Below are positions 6,187-15,019 of a stretch of 32,112 nt of DNA, one piece after another. Each line of letters begins with the position of its first letter. Positions within the stretch are counted from its first letter, which is position 1. The stretch is from CAZSMC01 sp964607755 (lineage in GTDB: Bacteria > Zhuqueibacterota > Zhuqueibacteria > Residuimicrobiales > Krinioviventaceae), in contig CAZSMC010000048.1 in assembly GCA_964607755.1 (NCBI GenBank), positions 1 through 32,112 on the forward strand, written 5' to 3'. A program made the position numbers and the translations under genes. Under the pieces are notes generated by a model. The model saw nothing but the letters and a program-made list of their open reading frames with translations. It made no database searches and was not told where the DNA came from.

Positions 6187-7938
6187 ATGCCAGGACATTC
6201 ACCTACTAAAAATAAACCGAACAATAGTGCCATTTTGTATGATGCGTCCAACCGTCAATGGTGGAGGTTTCATCGGCCGGTGACAATTTATGAAACCCAT
6301 TGTCAACATGACATTCTGGATGTCTTGAAATCGATCGAAACGGATGTCAAGCAACGAAATTTATGGGCGGTTGGATTTGTCTCGTATGAAGCGGCGCCTG
6401 CATTCGATAGCGCATTAAAAGTCAATGCTCCCGCATCATGTCCTCTCGTATGGTTCGGACTTTATCAATCGCCTGAAAAAATATCTTTCCCCGAGTCTGT
6501 TTCATCTTGTTCAACTCGTCCGGCCTGGCAGCCTTCCATCTCCGAGTGCGAATATCATTCATCAATTAAGGCGATAAAAGAGCATATCCGAAGAGGCAAC
6601 ACCTACCAGGTCAATTATTCATACCGGCTCTGCGCGCCATTCGATCAGCCGATATGGCCGTTTTTTGTTGATATGATCCATGCGCAGGGCTACGGGTATG
6701 GTGCTTTTATTCATACGCCTAGGTGGGCGATTTGCTCGGCTTCTCCGGAATTGTTCTTTTGCATGCGAAACAAAGAGTTGAAATCCCGTCCGATGAAAGG
6801 AACAGCCTCCAGAGGGCTATGGCAATTGCAAGACCAAAGACAAGCGGCAAGGCTAAAACGGTCGGAGAAGAATCGGGCCGAAAATACCATGATTGTGGAC
6901 ATGGTTCGTAATGACATGGGAAAAATCGCCACAACAGGCAGTGTCAAGGTAACTCATTTATGGGACGTAGAAAAGTACCCAACTGTATGGCAAATGACAA
7001 GTACAGTGACATGTCAAACCTCGGCAGGATTGGCTGATATCTTGACTGCACTTTTTCCTGCCGCTTCGATTACCGGGGCTCCCAAAGCAAAGACGATGAG
7101 CATTATTAAGGAATTGGAGCGGTCACCCAGAGCCATTTATACAGGCACAATTGGTTTTTTCTCTCCGGATTCAACAGCACAATTTAATGTGGCGATTCGA
7201 ACACTTTTGCTGGATAAAAAGAATAAAATTGCAGAATATGGCGTGGGCGGCGGGATCGTGTGGGATTCTTCTGATAAAAAAGAATTACAAGAAAGTCGGG
7301 TAAAAGCCAAAATACTGTATCAAACAAAACCCGAATTTTTAATTGAATCCATATTATGGACACCTGAAAATGGTTTCTTTTTGCTTGACAAGCATTTAAA
7401 CCGTCTGGCAGAATCGGCTGAATATTTTTCACGCCGTGTAGATATTCATGAATTACGCCAACGATTATTAAAAAAAGCAAAGACATTCCAATACCCTCAT
7501 AAAGTACGCCTGTCTGTGCCGGCACATGGGAAACCTGTGATTGATATTCAACCCCTCTCACCATTGCCTCAGCCCTATAAAATTCGGCTTGCTCCATCCC
7601 CATCAGATTCGAACAACCCGTTTCTGTATCACAAAACATCATGCCGTACATTCTACGAAAATGTTATCAATCAGACTCCTGAATATGATGATATTCTCTT
7701 TTGGAATGAAAAAGGCGAGATAACTGAATCCAGCATTGCCAATGTTGCTCTGCAAATAAAAGGAACGTTATTCACTCCTCCGGTAAGGGCTGGATTGTTG
7801 CCCGGGATTTACCGTCAGTTTATGCTCGAACAGAAGAAATTAAAAGTGGCTCGATTAACATGTGATGACGCGAGGGCATGTTCCCGTATCTGGCTAATGA
7901 ATTCAGTCCGCGGGATGTGGGAAGCGACGTTAGTATGA
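6187..7938 (+). CDS. pabB-pabC: Bifunctional aminodeoxychorismate synthase component I / aminodeoxychorismate lyase
   Basis: A fusion of PabB and PabC that makes p-aminobenzoate for folate: chorismate plus ammonia (from a separate PabA glutaminase) to aminodeoxychorismate, then PLP-dependent release of pyruvate. Numbered from the ATG at 6187 (583 residues), the chorismate-binding part covers about 1-380. It contains RRGNTYQVNYS, SPELFF, RPMKGTASRG (Lys204, the PabB-specific lysine where TrpE has Ala), KNRAENTMIVDMVRND and PAASITGAPKAKTM. The class IV aminotransferase-fold part follows: YHKTSCR (PLP lysine Lys483), EITESSIANV (Glu514) and PPVRAGLLPGI. The frame can start at a TTG (6112), adding 25 low-complexity residues; neither start has a clear Shine-Dalgarno sequence. 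Cytoplasmic; no pabA nearby. Confidence 0.93.
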   Translation: MPGHSPTKNKPNNSAILYDASNRQWWRFHRPVTIYETHCQHDILDVLKSIETDVKQRNLWAVGFVSYEAAPAFDSALKVNAPASCPLVWFGLYQSPEKISFPESVSSCSTRPAWQPSISECEYHSSIKAIKEHIRRGNTYQVNYSYRLCAPFDQPIWPFFVDMIHAQGYGYGAFIHTPRWAICSASPELFFCMRNKELKSRPMKGTASRGLWQLQDQRQAARLKRSEKNRAENTMIVDMVRNDMGKIATTGSVKVTHLWDVEKYPTVWQMTSTVTCQTSAGLADILTALFPAASITGAPKAKTMSIIKELERSPRAIYTGTIGFFSPDSTAQFNVAIRTLLLDKKNKIAEYGVGGGIVWDSSDKKELQESRVKAKILYQTKPEFLIESILWTPENGFFLLDKHLNRLAESAEYFSRRVDIHELRQRLLKKAKTFQYPHKVRLSVPAHGKPVIDIQPLSPLPQPYKIRLAPSPSDSNNPFLYHKTSCRTFYENVINQTPEYDDILFWNEKGEITESSIANVALQIKGTLFTPPVRAGLLPGIYRQFMLEQKKLKVARLTCDDARACSRIWLMNSVRGMWEATLV

Positions 7939-8049
7939 CTCGGACAAGAATACAAATATTTCTTTACCAGTTTTCGTATCTCCTGCATGAATGAGTGCAT
8001 TTGTATATGTGGTTTTTGTTTAAAACAGTTTATTTACGAGGTCGTGAAA

Positions 8050-8739
8050 ATGAATTATGATCAGATCCTGCAAGAATTAAAAAGCCTTGCCCAGCCAGAG
8101 AGCACCGCGGGGATGTCGCGGGTGGGTATCGATGACCAAAAGGCAATGGGCGTAAAGGTCCCGCATTTGCGTGAGCTGGGAAAAAAGATCGGCAAAGACC
8201 ACGAGCTGGCGCAACACCTTTGGGATGGCCAGATTCGCGAAACCATGATTTTGGCTGGAATTATCGACGATCCCAAACAGGTGACTGAGGAACAACTGGA
8301 CCAGTGGGTGGCGGATTTTTACGACTGGGAAGTCTGCGACCAGATGATTATGAACCTGTTTGAGAAAACGCCCTTTGCTGTGGACAAGGCAAAAGAATGG
8401 TGTCGACGCGATGAAGAATTTGTCAAACGCGCCGGTTTTGTCATGATGGCAAGGCTGGCAGTCAGCAATAAAAAAGCCGGTGACGAGCTTTTTCTGGACT
8501 TTTTTCCGTTCATCCGTGAGGGTGCAACTGACGAGCGCAACGCTGTAAAAAAAGCCGTCAACTGGGCAATCCGGCAAATCGGCGAGCGGAATATGAATTT
8601 GCACTCACACTGCGTGACATTGGCGGAAGAGATTTCCGGTTATTCCGCACAAAGCGCAAACTGGGTGGCCCGGGACGCATTGCGCGAACTGAACGATGAA
8701 AAGATAATCGCTCGCGTTCGCAAAAAGAGCCAGAAATAA
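8050..8739 (+). CDS. AlkD-like DNA alkylation repair protein
   Basis: 229 residues of the all-helical HEAT-like repeat family of DNA glycosylases that remove positively charged alkylated bases (PF08713 type). The start at 8050 is preferred because GAGG sits 8 nt upstream. The frame runs 21 codons further up to 7987, but that stretch is Cys-rich and has no ribosome binding site. A tryptophan-aspartate pair in DWEVCDQM (W93, D97) and a later arginine in VKRAGFVMMAR (R127) correspond in order and spacing to the Trp-Asp-Arg catalytic set of AlkD. AVNWAIRQIGERN (169-181) is typical of the C-terminal repeats. It ends immediately next to the convergent amidohydrolase gene. Some family members have no measured glycosylase activity, so the role is probable rather than certain. 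Confidence 0.88.
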   Translation: MNYDQILQELKSLAQPESTAGMSRVGIDDQKAMGVKVPHLRELGKKIGKDHELAQHLWDGQIRETMILAGIIDDPKQVTEEQLDQWVADFYDWEVCDQMIMNLFEKTPFAVDKAKEWCRRDEEFVKRAGFVMMARLAVSNKKAGDELFLDFFPFIREGATDERNAVKKAVNWAIRQIGERNMNLHSHCVTLAEEISGYSAQSANWVARDALRELNDEKIIARVRKKSQK

Positions 8740-9534
8740 TCACGCATTCAAAAGATGGCTGCCGTTGCACAAGAGCTCATCAAGTTCGCTGTCCGAAAGG
8801 TTGAGCCGCCTTTGCAGGTGTTTCATCTCTTCACCCGGATCAAAAAGCGGATAATTGCTGCCGAACAAAATACGTTCTCGGGGCAGCACCGATACGATCT
8901 GCTCGAGAACATTTTGGGGGATCTCTTGCAAAGAACTCGACGTATCAATGAAAATATCCGAATTTTTATACGCGTCAACAACATATTCCCAATGTTGAAA
9001 GCCGCCGAAATGGGCTGCAATGATGGTCAGATTGGGAAAGTCATATTTTATGCGCGCGACTTTTTGCGGTGAGGAGGGATTTTTCTCCGGAGGTACCCGG
9101 TCACCAACATGAAACATGACCATGAACCGATGCTCGATTTCTTCAAAAATGTGCCACAACCGTTCATCATCCAATCGAAATCCCTGCATGTCCGCATGAA
9201 GTTTGAGTCCGCGGATTCCATATTTTTGCAATCGATTTAGCTCTTGTTCCCAGTCCTCAAACTCCGGATGAATGGTTCCGAATGCTGTGAAGTGTTCCGC
9301 ATGCTTTTCAACATGAATGGCCCAATTGTTTGCCGGCATTACCTGCGCTGCCCGGGTGGCAGCAGAATGGACAATAGCCCTGTCAATGCCCGCGGATTTC
9401 AGGCGGGACTGCAAGTCCTCCAGTGTGCCAGATCCTTTCGGCTGAATGTGATAATGATCCTGCAACTGCTGCACGACCCGCTCGACAATCTTTGGCGAGA
9501 ACGCATGTGTGTGAACATCGACACGATCTGGCAT
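8740..9534 (-). CDS. Amidohydrolase-superfamily metal hydrolase
   Basis: 264 residues, a short TIM-barrel hydrolase of the amidohydrolase-2 (PF04909) kind. The N-terminal metal site is DVHTH (D6, H8, H10). Further candidate ligands are KLHAD (H113), FHVGD (H142) and AAHFGG (H175). The position that is usually Asp in GSDYP is Asn here (FGSNYP, N227). Some lactonase-like relatives are known to carry Asn, so this need not mean loss of function. No signal peptide. GGAG lies 6 nt before the ATG. Its stop codon directly abuts the alkD-like stop (no spacer), so the two transcripts converge. The substrate is unknown: the family includes lactonases, decarboxylases and amidases, and the neighbours do not help. 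Confidence 0.85.
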   Translation of the reverse strand: MPDRVDVHTHAFSPKIVERVVQQLQDHYHIQPKGSGTLEDLQSRLKSAGIDRAIVHSAATRAAQVMPANNWAIHVEKHAEHFTAFGTIHPEFEDWEQELNRLQKYGIRGLKLHADMQGFRLDDERLWHIFEEIEHRFMVMFHVGDRVPPEKNPSSPQKVARIKYDFPNLTIIAAHFGGFQHWEYVVDAYKNSDIFIDTSSSLQEIPQNVLEQIVSVLPRERILFGSNYPLFDPGEEMKHLQRRLNLSDSELDELLCNGSHLLNA

Positions 9535-9882
9535 GTATTCTCCATCTTTTTAAATAATTGAAAACTTTACAAATGATCCGGGTATATTTGATTTTGACTC
9601 TATAGTTCTTTGCTGTTCTTTCAACAATTCTTAAACAATAGTTTTTTATAAAGAGCAATATTAGTTTACAAATAATGTATATTTAGCGGATAGGCAAAAT
9701 CCGTTTCAATCCGTCGTGTCCGTTCGATCTGTGTTCTATGTTTTGATGAATATAGTATCTTTGATTAAATTTATTAATTTTGGAAATATTACAGCCGTAT
9801 CTTTTCGTTTGCTAAAAATAAACATTCTGTTTATCTTTTCAAAACCAGTCCGCTCGTTGTTTTCGCTTGAACAGGAGAGCCA
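9535..9882. other. Divergent intergenic region with a dispersed-repeat-like segment
   Basis: 348 bp between the divergent amidohydrolase and pyruvate kinase genes, so promoters for both should lie here. It is AT-rich, and I see no strong -35/-10 pair. Bases 9687-9740 carry AAATCCGTTTCAATCCGTCG and a TCTGTGTTCTATGTTTT tail, resembling the 'ATCCGTG' repeats seen again at 10949-11078. AGGAGAG lies just before the pyruvate kinase ATG. Confidence 0.4.
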
Positions 9883-10929
9883 ATGAATACCGAAATTTTA
9901 GCCACCATCGGACCGGCGACAATGAACAAGGTCCAGGAACTTTATGACACAGGTTTGTCCGGTATTCGCATCAACAGTTCTCACGGCAGCACTGAAGAAT
10001 ATAAAAAAATGATCCAAGCTTCACGCCTTGCCAATCCGGACGGCTATATCCTTTTTGACATCCAGGGGCCAAAAATTCGTTTGGGCGATCTCCCGAAACC
10101 GGTTTCCGTGCGCGCGCAGGATAACATTATTTTGCGCACGGATATGCCCCAAACACCGCAGGCTGAAGATATTAAACAAGGCATTCCCATCAGTTACGGC
10201 GAATTGGATAGATACGTCAAGCCCGGCCACCGGCTTTATATCGATGATGGTTACGTGGGATTGCGGGTTAACAAGGTCGAGCCGGGAAAAATTTACTGCA
10301 CGGTGCTTTACGGCGACAAGCTTCGGTCGCGCAAAGGACTCAATCACCCGGACACGGTGGTGGATTATCCGTATACTATGCCCTACGATGTACCAAAATT
10401 AGAATTTGCCAGGCAGCACAACGTCGATTTTATCGCCGATTCTTTTACCCGGAATGATAAAGATGTCAAAGAACTGCGCGGCAGACTGGAAGGGACCGGT
10501 ATTCGCATCGTTTCAAAGATCGAGAATCCTGAGGGGGTTAAGAATTTCGATGACATTCTCAAAGAAACGGATGCCATTATGATCGCGCGCGGCGATTTGG
10601 GGGTGGAACTGGAACCGTGGAAATTACCGGAACTGCAAAAGGAAATGATCGAAAAGTGCAATCGTGCGGGCAAGCCGGTGGTCACTGCCACGCAAATGCT
10701 GGAATCGATGATCGAAAATCCACACCCCAGTCGCGCTGACGTCAGTGACACAGCAAACGCCATCTACGACGGCACCGATGTGGTCATGCTCTCCGGAGAG
10801 ACCTCGATCGGCAAATATCCGGTCGAATGCGTGGACATGATGCGCAAGATTGCCGAAACCGTTGAACAGACTGAGAGATACAGGCAGTTTAAAAGAAAAT
10901 TTCATACTTTAAAATCACTTGTTCGATGA
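9883..10929 (+). CDS. pyk: Pyruvate kinase, short form without C-terminal domain
   Basis: Converts phosphoenolpyruvate and ADP to pyruvate and ATP in the last step of glycolysis. It is 348 residues long, against about 470 for ordinary pyruvate kinases. The catalytic barrel is complete: substrate motif RINSSHG (R29), the beta-barrel B domain (about 68-165), SKIENPEG with the catalytic lysine K212, IARGDLGVE (235-243), TATQMLESM (268-276) and DVVMLSGETSIGKYP (299-313). The protein stops about 35 residues after the last motif. The C-terminal domain, which in most homologues carries the effector site and part of the tetramer interface, is therefore missing. The stop is followed by a repeat element rather than by leftover coding sequence, so this looks like the native end. 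AGGAG precedes the ATG. Confidence 0.92.
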   Translation: MNTEILATIGPATMNKVQELYDTGLSGIRINSSHGSTEEYKKMIQASRLANPDGYILFDIQGPKIRLGDLPKPVSVRAQDNIILRTDMPQTPQAEDIKQGIPISYGELDRYVKPGHRLYIDDGYVGLRVNKVEPGKIYCTVLYGDKLRSRKGLNHPDTVVDYPYTMPYDVPKLEFARQHNVDFIADSFTRNDKDVKELRGRLEGTGIRIVSKIENPEGVKNFDDILKETDAIMIARGDLGVELEPWKLPELQKEMIEKCNRAGKPVVTATQMLESMIENPHPSRADVSDTANAIYDGTDVVMLSGETSIGKYPVECVDMMRKIAETVEQTERYRQFKRKFHTLKSLVR

Positions 10930-10948
10930 TATTAATAATTTGTAAATT

Positions 10949-11078
10949 GGCCACGGATCAACACCGATTTTCACGGATGTGTTTTTGTGATAACCAAACT
11001 TTATCAGAGCGAAATTTCATGTAAAGATTCCCAAAAAAAATTTCAGGAGCTGTGCTAATCCGTGTAAATCAGTGGCTG
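10949..11078. repeat. Inverted-repeat element ('CCACGGAT' type)
   Basis: The left end is GGCCACGGATCAACACCGAT (10949-10968), continuing TTTCACGGATG. The right end (11049-11078), read on the other strand, is CAGCCACTGATTTACACGGA, continuing TTAGCACAGC. The ends match over most of about 20 bp and enclose about 70 bp without coding potential. 'CCACGGATnAACACnGAT' stretches are often dispersed in genomes of environmental bacteria. The rest of the 295-bp gap up to the aldo/keto reductase holds only its ribosome binding site (TTGGAGG). Confidence 0.5.
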
Positions 11079-11224
11079 TAAAAATTTATGACGAGTATGA
11101 TAAAATTTGTTAATTCACACATTTTGATCGCATCACAAGCATTTTGATTCAGGAATATGCTACAAGCCACTTTGTTTAATAAAATGCATCTCAAGATGGT
11201 TGGTTAAAAATAATTGGAGGTTTT

Positions 11225-12172
11225 ATGAAACGCCGTGACTTTATGAAAAAATCCGTAGCTGCCGGAGCGGTTTTGACGCTGTCCGGTTCAGCCGTTTGTA
11301 CTGGTGATAAAAAGACAATGCCCAAACGTGTTTTGGGCCGAACCGGCGAAAAGCTGTCTCAACTTGGTTTTGGCGGCATTCTGGTCATGGATGTCGAACA
11401 GGAAAAAGCCAATGACATGGTTGCCCGCGCTTTTGACCATGGCATCGATTATTACGACGTTGCGCCCACTTATGGCAATGCCGAACAAATTCTGGGACCG
11501 GCGCTCGAGCCGTATCGAAAAAAATCTTTCCTCGCTTGCAAAACGGGCAAACGGGATCAAAAAGGCGCCGAAGAAGAACTGCACAGCTCGCTAAAGCGCT
11601 TGCGCACTGATTATTTCGATCTTTATCAATTGCATCACATCACCACAGAAGAAGACGTTGAACAGGCTTTTGCGCCAAGCGGTGCCATGGAAACGTTTGT
11701 CAAGGCTAAAAAAGATGGGGTGGTTCGTTATCTTGGCTTTTCAGCTCATTCCGAAAAAGCTGCGCTCATGGCCATGCAACGCTATGATTTTGACACCATT
11801 CTGTTTCCGATCAATTTCGTGTGCTGGTTTGAGGGCAACTTTGGTCCGCGGGTTTTGGAAGAAGCCAAAAAAACGGACAAGGGTATTTTGGCGTTAAAGG
11901 GACTGGCATTCCGCAAACGCCGCGAAGGCGAGGAGAAAAAGTATCCGAAATGCTGGTACGTGCCTATTCCTGAAGATGAGGATGAAATCGCAGATATTGC
12001 TTTTCGTTATACATATTCTCAGGGCATAACAGCGGCCATTCCGCCGGGATCGCCGGTGTTCTGGGACCGCGCCTTCCGGATTGCATCGCATCTGAAACCG
12101 GTTACGCCGGAAGAAGTGGAGCGGCTAAAAGAACGAGCCAAAGGTGAACCGCCGCTTTTTGAACGTGCGTGA
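11225..12172 (+). CDS. Tat-exported aldo/keto reductase
   Basis: 315 residues. It begins with a twin-arginine signal (MKRRDFMKKSVAAGAVLTLS), so the NADPH-type oxidoreductase domain would be exported folded. The domain starts at residue 34 (KRVLGRTGEKLSQLGFGG). The catalytic tetrad is visible: D78 and Y83 in DYYDVAPTYGNAE, K106 in ACKTGKR, and H137 in YQLHH. SSLKRLRTDYFDLYQLHH is typical of the family. The C-terminal part is slightly divergent and lacks the long Cys-rich ferredoxin tail of some Tat-linked relatives. Cys25 after the signal might be lipidated, but the lipobox is weak. TTGGAGG gives a strong ribosome binding site. Substrate unknown; exported members are common in sugar-degrading FCB bacteria and Planctomycetes. 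Confidence 0.9.
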   Translation: MKRRDFMKKSVAAGAVLTLSGSAVCTGDKKTMPKRVLGRTGEKLSQLGFGGILVMDVEQEKANDMVARAFDHGIDYYDVAPTYGNAEQILGPALEPYRKKSFLACKTGKRDQKGAEEELHSSLKRLRTDYFDLYQLHHITTEEDVEQAFAPSGAMETFVKAKKDGVVRYLGFSAHSEKAALMAMQRYDFDTILFPINFVCWFEGNFGPRVLEEAKKTDKGILALKGLAFRKRREGEEKKYPKCWYVPIPEDEDEIADIAFRYTYSQGITAAIPPGSPVFWDRAFRIASHLKPVTPEEVERLKERAKGEPPLFERA

Positions 12173-12188
12173 GAGTGGCTGAATTGAA

Positions 12189-12541
12189 ATGTTTCCCATA
12201 CAAAAAATCAATTTTCTTTGGAATGTTCTTAAAAAGCATCCTGGAAAAGTAATTGCTTTAATGGATGCGCCGGAAAATATACTTGAGAGGATTATATTTT
12301 ATGATAGTGATTCAAAGTTGATAAAGAAAAANNNNNNNNNNNNNNNNNNNNNNNNNNNNNNNNNNNNNNNNNNNNNNNNNNNNNNNNNNNNNNNNNNNNN
12401 NNNNNNNNNNNNNNNNNNNNNNNNNNNNNNNATAAGAAACGAATCGAGTTCGCTTGTCCTATTGATGAAGTAGATATTGATAATTTCATCAAGACAGTGG
12501 ATTCATTTTGCCATCAGCTTCAACATGCAGAACTCGAGTGA
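12189..12541 (+). CDS. Small hypothetical protein, interrupted by an assembly gap
   Basis: The start at 12189 gives 47 codons (MFPIQKINFLWNVLKKHPGK... to ...DSDSKLIKK) before the run of N. After the gap, a frame starting at 12434 reads KKRIEFACPIDEVDIDNFIK, then TVDSFCHQLQHAELE and a stop at 12539-12541. The two parts have similar charged, helical composition, and the second has no start of its own, so they are probably the ends of one gene whose middle is unsequenced. The gap is a standard 100-N filler, so the frame across it means nothing. I do not recognise the family. Its 3' end overlaps the start of the U32 gene by 17 bp, suggesting a shared transcript. Confidence 0.5.
12332..12431. other. 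Assembly gap (100 N)
   Basis: Exactly 100 N, the usual placeholder for a scaffold gap of unknown length. It interrupts the small gene at 12189-12541. Confidence 0.99.
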
Positions 12542-13817
12542 AAATGTAACTGAGGTAAAAGAACATATCAAGAGACCATACAAAACAAACCTCATGTCCC
12601 CGGCCGGCTCATGGGCGAGTTTGAGCGCCGCGCTCGATGCCGGAGCAGATTCTGTTTACTTTGGTGTTGAAAAATTGAATATGCGGGCGCGTTCGTCGAA
12701 AAGCTTTCATCTGAGCGATCTGCCAACCATTGCCCAAAAATGCCATAACGCCGGCGTGGAAAGCTATCTCGCGCTCAACACGGTTTTGTATGACAGCGAC
12801 ATGGCGGCCATGCGGGAGATATGCGATGCCGCCAAAGTAGCCGGTGTCACTGCGGTCATTGCCATGGACTCGGCTGTGCTTGGCTATGCCAAAAGTATTG
12901 GTCTGAATGTTCACCTTTCAACTCAGGCTAATGTGTCCAATATCGACGCGGTGAAATTTTATTCGAATTTTGCCAGCGTTATTGTGCTGGCGCGCGAATT
13001 GACCTTGCCGCAAATCGAACACATCACGGCCGAGATTGAGCATCAAACCATTTGCGGACCCGATAATAAATTGGTGAGGATCGAATTGTTCGTTCACGGC
13101 GCCTTGTGTGTTTCGATTGCCGGCAAGTGTTATATGAGCCTGGCGATAACCAATCACTCTGCCAATCGCGGCGATTGCCTGCAAACCTGCCGTCGGCGAT
13201 TTCGCGTCATTGACGAAGACAATGGCAACGAATTGGTTCTGGACAACAAGTTTGTCATGTCGCCAAAAGATTTGTGCACGATAGGTTACATGGATAAACT
13301 CATCGGTTCCGGCGCCACAGTGTTTAAAATCGAGGGCAGGGGGCGCCCACCCGATTATGTGTACCATACCACCCGGGCGTACCGGCAGGCTATCGACAGC
13401 GTGCTTCAGGGAACCTGTACGCCAGAAAAAATAGCCGACTGGACTGCGGAACTTGAACGCGTGTTCAATCGCGGCTTTTGGCATGGCGGCTATTACCTCG
13501 GGCACAAGCTGGGCGAGTGGAGTGGCGCTTACGGTTCCAAAGCAACACATCAAAAAACGTACGTGGGGTATGCTATCAATTATTTTCAAAAGCCAGGAAT
13601 CGGCGAATTTGTTGTGGAAAACGACACGCTCGAACAAGGTGAAACCATAGCGGTCATTGGGCCGACAACCGGTTATGTGGAAGGTCCGGCGAGCAGCATT
13701 TTCGTCAATGATCGACCGGCGCAACGAGCGACAAAGAACGAGCATATCACCATACCTGTCGATGAAAAAATCAGACGACATGATAAATTGTATGTCATCA
13801 GAAAACGGACAAAATGA
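12525..13817 (+). CDS. Peptidase U32-family protein, TrhP (YegQ)-like
   Basis: 430 residues from the ATG at 12525. The frame continues 16 codons upstream, but that part lies in the previous gene's tail. LMSPAGSWASLSAALDAGAD is the U32 opening, and LSTQANVSN and VIVLARELTL are conserved barrel strands. The family signature ELFVHGALCVSIAGKC is followed by GDCLQTC, supplying four cysteines (about C195, C202, C218, C222) expected to hold an iron-sulfur cluster. FKIEGRGRPPDYVYHTTRAY is the next conserved block. Once called collagenase-like peptidases, characterised relatives hydroxylate RNA (TrhP for tRNA U34, RlhA for 23S rRNA) or act in quinone synthesis (UbiU/UbiV). The length fits the TrhP group, but its RNA role here is by analogy. 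Its stop overlaps a weak upstream ATG of the mutarotase frame. Confidence 0.88.
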   Translation: MQNSSENVTEVKEHIKRPYKTNLMSPAGSWASLSAALDAGADSVYFGVEKLNMRARSSKSFHLSDLPTIAQKCHNAGVESYLALNTVLYDSDMAAMREICDAAKVAGVTAVIAMDSAVLGYAKSIGLNVHLSTQANVSNIDAVKFYSNFASVIVLARELTLPQIEHITAEIEHQTICGPDNKLVRIELFVHGALCVSIAGKCYMSLAITNHSANRGDCLQTCRRRFRVIDEDNGNELVLDNKFVMSPKDLCTIGYMDKLIGSGATVFKIEGRGRPPDYVYHTTRAYRQAIDSVLQGTCTPEKIADWTAELERVFNRGFWHGGYYLGHKLGEWSGAYGSKATHQKTYVGYAINYFQKPGIGEFVVENDTLEQGETIAVIGPTTGYVEGPASSIFVNDRPAQRATKNEHITIPVDEKIRRHDKLYVIRKRTK

Positions 13818-13843
13818 CAAAAATAATTTTGGAGGAATCTGTT

Positions 13844-14919
13844 ATGCGAAATGTAATTTTTATCGGTTTGTGCGCGTTATTACTTGCTGGATGTCAAAAA
13901 GCCCAGTTTCAAATGAGTCAATCGAATTTCGGCACCATGCCGGATGGTTCGCCTGTGACGCTTTACACGATGACCAATACCAACAACGCGGAACTGCAGG
14001 TGATGGATGACGGCGCAACCATCGTATCCATAAAAGTGCCGGACAAAAACGGCACCATCTCGGAAGTCACGTTGGGCTTTGACAGTCTGACAAGCTATCT
14101 CGAGCGTTCACCGTATTTTGGCACGGTTGTCGGACGTTATGGCAACCGCATTGGCGATGCGCGCTTTACCCTGGATGGCGTCGAGTATTCGTTGACTGTG
14201 AACGATAATGACAATCATCTGCACGGCGGTAAAAAGGGATTTGACAAACAGCTCTGGCAGGCCGAGGTGCTCAGCGACAGCAGCGTGCAATTTTCCTATA
14301 CCAGTCCGGATGGGGAAGAAGGCTATCCCGGTACGCTGCAGGCTATGGTCACCTATACCCTGACTCGCGATAACGCTGTTCGCCTCGACTATGAAGCGAC
14401 AACTGACAAACCGACCATTGTCAATCTGACCAATCACACTTATTTCAATTTAAAAGATGCCGGAAAAACGAACATTCTGGATCACGAGCTTAAGATAGAT
14501 GCGGATCAGTATTTGCCAGTGGATGACGAACTGATTCCCACCGGAGAGATTGCACCTGTGGAAGACACGCCTTTCGATTTCAGAAAAGCCATCCCGATTG
14601 GCGCTCGCATCGATGCGGATCATCCACAGATCGAAAACGGTGGCGGTTACGATCATAACTTTGTGCTCAATCACGAGACCGGTTCACTGGATGAGTTGAT
14701 TAAGGTGTATGAACCCTCAACCGGTCGTACAATGACCGTTTCGACAACCGAGCCTGGTGTGCAGTTTTATACCGGCAACTTTTTATCCGGATTAAAAGGC
14801 CGCAATGGAACTGTCTATAACAAACGGGCGGCGTTTTGTCTGGAAACCCAGCACTATCCGGATTCGCCGAATAACCCACAGTTCCCGTCTGTTGTGCTGC
14901 GACCTGACGATACATATCG
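13844..14919 (+). CDS. Aldose 1-epimerase (galactose mutarotase) lipoprotein, 3' end in gap
   Basis: Interconverts alpha and beta anomers of aldoses. The start at 13844 follows TTGGAGGA and gives a lipoprotein signal (MRNVIFIGLCALLLAGC, lipid on C17), so it acts in the periplasm or at the outer membrane. Conserved sites are VVGRYGNRI, NHLHGG, the general-acid histidine in NLTNHTYFNL (H198), GGYDHNF, and the general-base glutamate in FCLETQHYPDSPN (E334). The sequence breaks at RPDDTY, which in this family is usually only about ten residues from the end, so nearly all of the protein is present. An apparent fusion to the next gene is produced only by reading through the N run. A periplasmic mutarotase fits a sugar-scavenging lifestyle. 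Confidence 0.92.
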
Positions 14920-15019
14920 NNNNNNNNNNNNNNNNNNNNNNNNNNNNNNNNNNNNNNNNNNNNNNNNNNNNNNNNNNNNNNNNNNNNNNNNNNNNNNNNN
15001 NNNNNNNNNNNNNNNNNNN
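14920..15019. other. Assembly gap (100 N)
   Basis: Exactly 100 N. It hides the last residues of the mutarotase, the intergenic space and roughly the first 25 codons of glycerol kinase, so the true missing length is probably somewhat over 100 bp. Confidence 0.99.
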
